Positions 59,569 to 64,000 of a DNA stretch of 64,000 nt are shown in pieces; positions within the stretch are counted from its first letter, which is position 1, and each line of letters starts with the position of its first letter. The position numbers and the translations under genes were made by a program. The DNA is from Achromobacter spanius (GTDB taxonomy: Bacteria > Pseudomonadota > Gammaproteobacteria > Burkholderiales > Burkholderiaceae_B): NCBI RefSeq assembly GCF_029637605.1, contig NZ_CP121261.1:5270001-5334000 (forward strand), written 5' to 3'. The notes under the pieces were generated by a model. The model was not told the DNA's origin. It did no database searches and saw only the letters and a program-made list of their open reading frames with translations.

Positions 59569-60354
59569 ATGCTCAACGTGGCCATTGCACCCGCCCGGCC
59601 AGACATGCTGCTGACTCCGTTCAGCGTGCAGGGCCGGCGCGAATCCAAAGGCATCGCCGTGCCCTCGCATGTCCATGACGAGGGCATGCTGGTGCTGGTG
59701 CATGAAGGCTTGGTGGTGGTGCAGTCAGGCAGCGAGGTCTGGACGGTGATGCCTGGCAGCCTGGGTTGGATTCCGCCCGGCACACCGCATGGCGCGCGCT
59801 GGTTTGGCGAGGCGCGCGGCTCGTTCCTGTACGTGCGGCAAGACGTCTGCGGCCGTTTGCCGGCGCGTTGCTGGTCGTGGCCCTCGTCCAAACTGATCGA
59901 GGCCCTGATCGACCGCTTCACCAGCGGCCAGCCCGGCGACATCTCCGACGCGTATCTGGCGCAGCTATTCGATGTGCTGCTGCATGAACTGGATACGCGC
60001 GCGCATGCGCCGCAGCCCCTGCCCATGCCGGTTGATCCGCGTTTGCAGGATCTTGCCCATACCTTGCTGGATACGCCGGATGACACGGCTGGCATCGATG
60101 AATGGGCGCAACGGCTGAACATGTCGTCGCGCACGCTGATGCGGCGCTTTCGTCAAGAGACGGGCGTAACGTTGGGGCAGTGGCGCCAGCAGGCGCGCTT
60201 GCTGCGCGCCCTGGAAATGCTGTGCCGGGGCGGCTCCGTGACGCAGGCCGCGTTGTCGGTGGGCTATGAAAGCACCAGCGCGTTCATCGGCAGCTTTCGC
60301 GCCGCCTTCGGCATGACGCCCACACGCTACCTTGCGGGATTGCAGGCGCCTTAA
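59569..60354 (+). CDS. AraC-family transcriptional regulator (cupin sensor)
   Basis: A 261-residue regulator. An N-terminal cupin-like fold (about 1-120) has HVHDEGMLVLVHEGLVVVQ and GSLGWIPPGTPHGARW, and the C-terminal two helix-turn-helix units (about 155-255) include IDEWAQRLNMSSRTLMRRFRQETG and TQAALSVGYESTSAFIGSFRAAFG. The ATG at 59569 is preferred to a TTG three codons earlier. It is divergent from fur and shares the Fur-box region, so iron may influence it. Cupin-type AraC proteins of this kind often regulate nearby efflux or metabolic genes. Confidence 0.9.
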   Translation: MLNVAIAPARPDMLLTPFSVQGRRESKGIAVPSHVHDEGMLVLVHEGLVVVQSGSEVWTVMPGSLGWIPPGTPHGARWFGEARGSFLYVRQDVCGRLPARCWSWPSSKLIEALIDRFTSGQPGDISDAYLAQLFDVLLHELDTRAHAPQPLPMPVDPRLQDLAHTLLDTPDDTAGIDEWAQRLNMSSRTLMRRFRQETGVTLGQWRQQARLLRALEMLCRGGSVTQAALSVGYESTSAFIGSFRAAFGMTPTRYLAGLQAP

Positions 60355-60362
60355 TCCACCCT

Positions 60363-60824
60363 TCAAGCCGCTGCCGGCTGATCCGGATGCATGGGCCCTT
60401 GCGGGTCGTTTTCCGCATCGGGGCGGGGCGCCACGGGCGGCAGGCCCAAGCCCAGCCGCAGGCGCTGGCAATCCGGGTTGGGCGAACCGTCCGGCATCCA
60501 GATGTCGAATTCCCGACAGGGCGTGGGGCGATTTTCGTAGATGGCGCAGTGGATGCCGGGCTGCCCCAGTTCTCCGCGCAAGGACACGCAGCGGCCGCCG
60601 CCCATCTCGGTGCCCTTCATGCAGGCGCGCAAGGGGCTCATCTGGGTCACCAGTTCCAAGGGCACCTGGCCGCCGTTTTCGCCCGCCAGTTCGCCGACAT
60701 AGAACGACACCCTGAAATGCGAGCAACAGGCCCCGCAATCCAGGCAAGGGTTGGCGTCGGGCTTGTCACCGGCCAGGACGGCGGGCGACACGAACGTAAG
60801 AACAGCGGTCTCTAGCAGCGACAT
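60363..60824 (-). CDS. YkgJ-type cysteine cluster protein
   Basis: A 153-residue protein of the YkgJ family. The CLDCGACCSHF motif (about 28-38) and later cysteines in RACMKGTEM, GGGRCVSL, HCAIYENRPTPCREF, NPDCQRL form the cluster that may bind zinc or iron. The function of the family is not established. The gene is convergent with the AraC gene and divergent from tag, with a hairpin in the shared upstream region. The start may be a little off, since no other ATG is supported. Confidence 0.86.
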   Translation of the reverse strand: MSLLETAVLTFVSPAVLAGDKPDANPCLDCGACCSHFRVSFYVGELAGENGGQVPLELVTQMSPLRACMKGTEMGGGRCVSLRGELGQPGIHCAIYENRPTPCREFDIWMPDGSPNPDCQRLRLGLGLPPVAPRPDAENDPQGPMHPDQPAAA

Positions 60825-60860
60825 GTTGGGGGTGGCGACATGAGGGGGGTAGACGCAAAA

Positions 60861-60884
60861 CGGGCTTGCATCGGCGCAAGCCCG
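60861..60884. other. Hairpin in the ykgJ-tag divergent region
   Basis: CGGGCTTGC and GCAAGCCCG are exact 9-base complements with a 6-base loop between two divergent starts. No T run follows on the + strand; on the - strand TTTTGCG does. It may be a site for a regulator or an mRNA leader structure. Confidence 0.45.
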
Positions 60885-61030
60885 TAGGGGGATCCCGGGC
60901 GCGCTGGGACATGGCCGGCGCGGGATCTGCGCCGCAAATAGTAGCGGGATTCCGACCGCGGCCGCTACGACTTTTTTCAGGGACGTTGCTGCGGTAGCAT
61001 CGGTGCCTGACCGCCGCCTGGAGCTTTACC

Positions 61031-61636
61031 TTGAACGCCAAAAACGATTACCCCGATGGCCTTGCCCGTTGCGGCTGGGTGGATACGTCCGCCGAATACA
61101 TGGCCTATCACGACACCGAATGGGGCCGCCCGCAAGGCGACGACCGCGCGCTGTTCGAACAGCTCTGCCTGGAAGGTTTTCAGTCGGGGCTCAGTTGGCG
61201 CACCATCCTGAACAAGCGCGAAGCGTTCCGCCAGGGGTTCGCCAACTTCGACCCGGCCCGGGTGGCGAAGTTTGGAGACAAGCAGGTGCAGGCCTTGCTG
61301 GCCGACGCCGGCATCGTGCGCCATCGAGGCAAGATCGAAGCCGTGATCAACAACGCGGGCCGCGCGCTGGAGATGATCGACAAAGAGGGCTCGCTGGCCG
61401 CGTTCTTCTGGCGCTTCGAGGCGCCGGCGGGGGCGCCGTCCACCTTGGGTGCCTCAACTTCGGAACAGTCCATCGCCTTGTCCAAGGCGCTGAAGAAAAT
61501 GGGCTGGAAATTCGTGGGGCCCACCACCGTCTACGCGTTCATGCAGTCGGTGGGCATGGTCAATGACCACAGCCCGGGCTGCCATTGCCATGCGCTCAGT
61601 GACAAGGCGCGCCGGGGTTTCAAAAGGCCGCTGTAG
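61031..61636 (+). CDS. tag: 3-methyladenine DNA glycosylase I (Tag)
   Basis: Tag removes 3-methyladenine from alkylated DNA. The 201-residue protein has the zinc-snap ligands in ARCGWV, YHDTEWG and DHSPGCHCH at the ends of the fold, as in E. coli Tag. The core LFEQLCLEGFQSGLSWRTILNKREAFRQ and GMVNDHSPGC are highly typical. The start is a TTG at 61031 preceded by GGAG (about 7 bases before). It stands alone. Confidence 0.95.
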   Translation: MNAKNDYPDGLARCGWVDTSAEYMAYHDTEWGRPQGDDRALFEQLCLEGFQSGLSWRTILNKREAFRQGFANFDPARVAKFGDKQVQALLADAGIVRHRGKIEAVINNAGRALEMIDKEGSLAAFFWRFEAPAGAPSTLGASTSEQSIALSKALKKMGWKFVGPTTVYAFMQSVGMVNDHSPGCHCHALSDKARRGFKRPL

Positions 61637-61681
61637 CAAAGGCTGCTGTAGTAACGGCCGACGTCGTAACGGCCGTTGTTG

Positions 61682-63607
61682 CTATTGCGGGTTTGCCGAC
61701 GAGGGCGCGGCGGCGGTTTCGGGCGTGAGCCCGGGCAGGCAGTAGCGGCCTTCGCGATACGCCCAACTGGGCCACAGCGCATGCGCCAGGGCTTCGTTGA
61801 CCAGTTCAGGGTTCAGCGCGACGGGCGCGTAGTCTTCCGGCGCGGTGTAGCGGTACTGCACCGGCGTCTTGTTGGGCGCCAGCACCAGCAGGTCGTTTTC
61901 CTTCAGATACCCGTAGGTGTTGTCGTACTGCATGATGGCCCGGCCCGGGGTGCTGCGCGTCAGGTCGTGGCCGATCATCGGGTGCTCGGTGTCCACGCCA
62001 ATCAAGGACAGCAGGGTGGGGGGCAGGTCGATCTGGCTGATCAGGCGGTCGTCGCGGCGCGCTTCGACGCCACCGCCCAGAATTACGGCAGGAATATGGA
62101 AGTGGCGCACGGGCACCAGGCTGGCGCCGAACACGCGCGAGTCATGGTCGGCCGCCACCAGGAACACGGTGTTCTCCCAATACGGCGAGGCCTTGGCGCG
62201 TTCAAAGAACTGGCCCAGGGCCCAGTCCGCATAGCGCACGGTGTTTTCCACGGTCGCCGGGTTGCCTTCGGTCTGGATGCGCCCGGCGGGGTATTCCCAC
62301 GGGGTGTGGTTCGATACGCTGAAGGCCAGCGTGAAGGTGGGCTTGTCGCCGTCCTCGCGCAGCAGGCGGTCTAGCTGATTGAACATGTCTTCGTCCGAGG
62401 CGCCCCAGGTGCCCACGAAGGCGGGGTTGACGAAGTCGGCGCGGTCAACGATTTGCTTGAAGCCGTTGCCCAGGAAGAAGCCCTTCATATTGTCGAAGTG
62501 CGATTCGCCGCCGTAGATGAAGCGCGAATGGTAGCCATGTCGCCCCAGCAGGTCCGCCAACGAGAAAAAGCCGCGTTGCGAACGGGGCAGTTTCAACACG
62601 GCTTGGGCCGGCGTCGGCAAAAAGCCGGTTGTCACCGCTTCCAGCCCGCGCACGGAACGGGTGCCGGTGGCATAGGCGCGGGTAAAGGTCCAGGCCTCGC
62701 GCGCCAGCGCATCCAGTTCGGGCGTCAGGTTGGCGCCGCCCAGCCCCGCGCTGTACTGCGCACCCAGGCTTTCTTCCAGGATGATCACCAGGTTCAGCGG
62801 GCGCGCCGTCTTGCGCGTGGCGGGCTGGCTGTGCAGGCTGGGGTAGTCGGGGTTGGCGGGCGGGTTGGGCAGGCCGGACTGCGCCAGCACCAGATCATGC
62901 ATCTTGGCCTCGTCCATGCCGCCGTAAACCGCCGACGCCGACTTTTCGTTCTTCATGCTGTAGACGGCATAGAACACGTTGTAGAGCGAGTTCAGCGCCA
63001 GGGTGTTGAGCATGCCGTCCGAGCAATACGCCACTGAAGACGGATTGATGGGCCGGTGGCTCAGCGTGCCGCGTATGGCAAGAATGACGATGGCCAGGAT
63101 AACCACGCTGGCGATCGGCATTTGCCACCACGCAAGCTGCGCATCGGGTTGGGCGTGGCCGAACAGGTTGAACGCGCCCCACCCAATAAGGGCCAGCGCG
63201 CCAAAACCGCCCAAGAGCGCCAGCTTGTAGCCGCGCCAAAGCATGCCCGAGACTTCGCGCGGATGCTTCAGGTATTCGACGAACAAGCGGTTGGGGCGCG
63301 AGTCGTATTCCAGAATGAAGGGCGGCGAGGCCACTTCCAGGAAGGCCAGCAGGATGAAGGCGACCAGATACCAGTAGCCGGCTATCGTCGCGGCAATGGG
63401 GAAATGGCCCAGCAAAGGCGACAACACCGCCGGCAAGGCGGCCAGCACGGCAATCTGGTGCGCGTCGATGCGCAGCCCACCCAACAGCAGGGGGAACAGG
63501 CCGCCGGCATTGCGCACGCGCTGCCACTGCCAGGCGGCCAGCGCCAGGCGGCTAAGCGTCAGCAGCGCAAACGCCGCCACGACAAAAATCAAGGTTGAAT
63601 GCCGCAT
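61682..63607 (-). CDS. LTA synthase-family membrane sulfatase-fold protein
   Basis: A 641-residue inner-membrane protein. Four or five hydrophobic helices (about 1-175) precede a periplasmic alkaline-phosphatase/sulfatase-fold domain (about 265-620). Active-site elements match LTA synthase: VIILEESLGAQY, the nucleophile Thr in TGTRSVRGLEA, and AADHDSRVF with metal-binding Asp-His, followed by HIPAVILGGG. In Gram-negative bacteria relatives add phosphoglycerol or phosphoethanolamine to glycans or lipids. The ATG at 63607 has GGAG six bases before it. Substrate is unknown. Confidence 0.86.
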   Translation of the reverse strand: MRHSTLIFVVAAFALLTLSRLALAAWQWQRVRNAGGLFPLLLGGLRIDAHQIAVLAALPAVLSPLLGHFPIAATIAGYWYLVAFILLAFLEVASPPFILEYDSRPNRLFVEYLKHPREVSGMLWRGYKLALLGGFGALALIGWGAFNLFGHAQPDAQLAWWQMPIASVVILAIVILAIRGTLSHRPINPSSVAYCSDGMLNTLALNSLYNVFYAVYSMKNEKSASAVYGGMDEAKMHDLVLAQSGLPNPPANPDYPSLHSQPATRKTARPLNLVIILEESLGAQYSAGLGGANLTPELDALAREAWTFTRAYATGTRSVRGLEAVTTGFLPTPAQAVLKLPRSQRGFFSLADLLGRHGYHSRFIYGGESHFDNMKGFFLGNGFKQIVDRADFVNPAFVGTWGASDEDMFNQLDRLLREDGDKPTFTLAFSVSNHTPWEYPAGRIQTEGNPATVENTVRYADWALGQFFERAKASPYWENTVFLVAADHDSRVFGASLVPVRHFHIPAVILGGGVEARRDDRLISQIDLPPTLLSLIGVDTEHPMIGHDLTRSTPGRAIMQYDNTYGYLKENDLLVLAPNKTPVQYRYTAPEDYAPVALNPELVNEALAHALWPSWAYREGRYCLPGLTPETAAAPSSANPQ

Positions 63608-63879
63608 TGGGCCTCCAGGTTGTGCGAAACGGTCGAAGCCATTTCGCTTTGTAACTGCGTTGCGGGTGCGTCGGGAGCCCCAGGCACGCCACATGCTGCG
63701 CGCTCACAGCACGCCATTGCGTTGCCGTGCATTGTCACCCCGCCCACGCCGTATTCATCTGGAAAGATCCGCACACATTATGGGGCCGGCAAGCTTAACC
63801 CCGCGGTTTGGCCGCGATACCCTTGATGGTAACGAGCGCCGGCGGCGGCAGGCTGGCCATAACGCCAAGGATGATAACC

Positions 63880-64000
63880 ATGACGCGCACAAGAAAAATA
63901 GCGATCGGGATTGTAGGGGCTCTGGCCCTCATCGTGCTGGTGTTGGTGGTGGTGATCGCCACCTTCGATTGGAACCGGGCCAAGCCCATGATCAACGAGC
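63880..64000 (+). CDS. AsmA-family protein, N-terminal fragment (cut by window end)
   Basis: The first 40 codons of a gene that runs off the window. They read MTRTRKIAIG, a single membrane helix of about 20 residues, then TFDWNRAKPMINE, which matches the start of AsmA-type proteins that move lipids between membranes. AAGG precedes the ATG by about 9 bases; an ATG three codons earlier is possible. The 272 bases before it (63608-63879) hold no other gene I can support. Confidence 0.72.
   Translation, partial: MTRTRKIAIGIVGALALIVLVLVVVIATFDWNRAKPMINE

Overview
This is a GC-rich chromosomal segment of a betaproteobacterium, most likely family Alcaligenaceae (Achromobacter, Bordetella or a close relative). 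The evidence is a MurE-MurF fusion inside the division cluster (known in Bordetella), two Bug/TctC-type periplasmic binding proteins, a PagP lipid A palmitoyltransferase, and two autotransporters with a shared type of beta-barrel. The genus is an inference. I see no insertion sequence, prophage or CRISPR array.

Region 1 (1-20.8 kb) is the cell-wall and division (dcw) cluster on the + strand: ftsI (5' cut), murE-murF fusion, mraY, murD, ftsW, murG, murC, ddlB, ftsQ, ftsA, ftsZ, lpxC. Most joints are ATGA overlaps, so translation is tightly coupled from peptidoglycan precursor synthesis to the divisome. After a strong terminator behind lpxC come a DciA-like gene (opposite strand), an M23 endopeptidase-type protein, secA and a glyoxalase-like gene.

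Region 2 (21-43 kb) is mixed. It holds a GntR regulator with a Bug protein, a thiamine-diphosphate enzyme and an SDR protein lacking the usual YxxxK; Lrp/AsnC and ChaC; pagP, mgtE and a thioesterase; a YeiH-type transporter divergent from a LysR gene; an M20 amidohydrolase, a FadD-type ligase, an inositol monophosphatase-like gene, mnmC, a degenerate GH31 protein, and the metNIQ methionine transporter. A stand-alone tRNA-Lys(UUU) with a near-consensus promoter and a terminator follows.

Region 3 (43.2-51.6 kb) is a CoA-thioester catabolic operon on the - strand: enoyl-CoA hydratase, SDR, 3-oxoacid CoA-transferase A and B, nitronate monooxygenase-like, MaoC hydratase, DUF35 protein, thiolase-like. 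It is divergent from an IclR regulator and a second Bug protein. The MaoC/DUF35/thiolase-like trio, with the thiolase Cys and one His replaced, resembles the hydratase-DUF35-aldolase modules known from steroid side-chain degradation. It is the best candidate here for an undescribed system.

Region 4 (51.7-58 kb) holds two tandem paralogous autotransporters. The first is preceded by three evenly spaced copies of an 11-bp GGATACC motif upstream of a candidate extended -10 promoter. Region 5 (58-64 kb) has a small ClpX-zinc-finger-like protein, a Fur regulator with a Fur-box-like palindrome shared with an AraC gene, a YkgJ-type cysteine cluster protein, tag, an LTA-synthase-like membrane sulfatase-fold protein and the start of an AsmA-like gene cut by the window edge.
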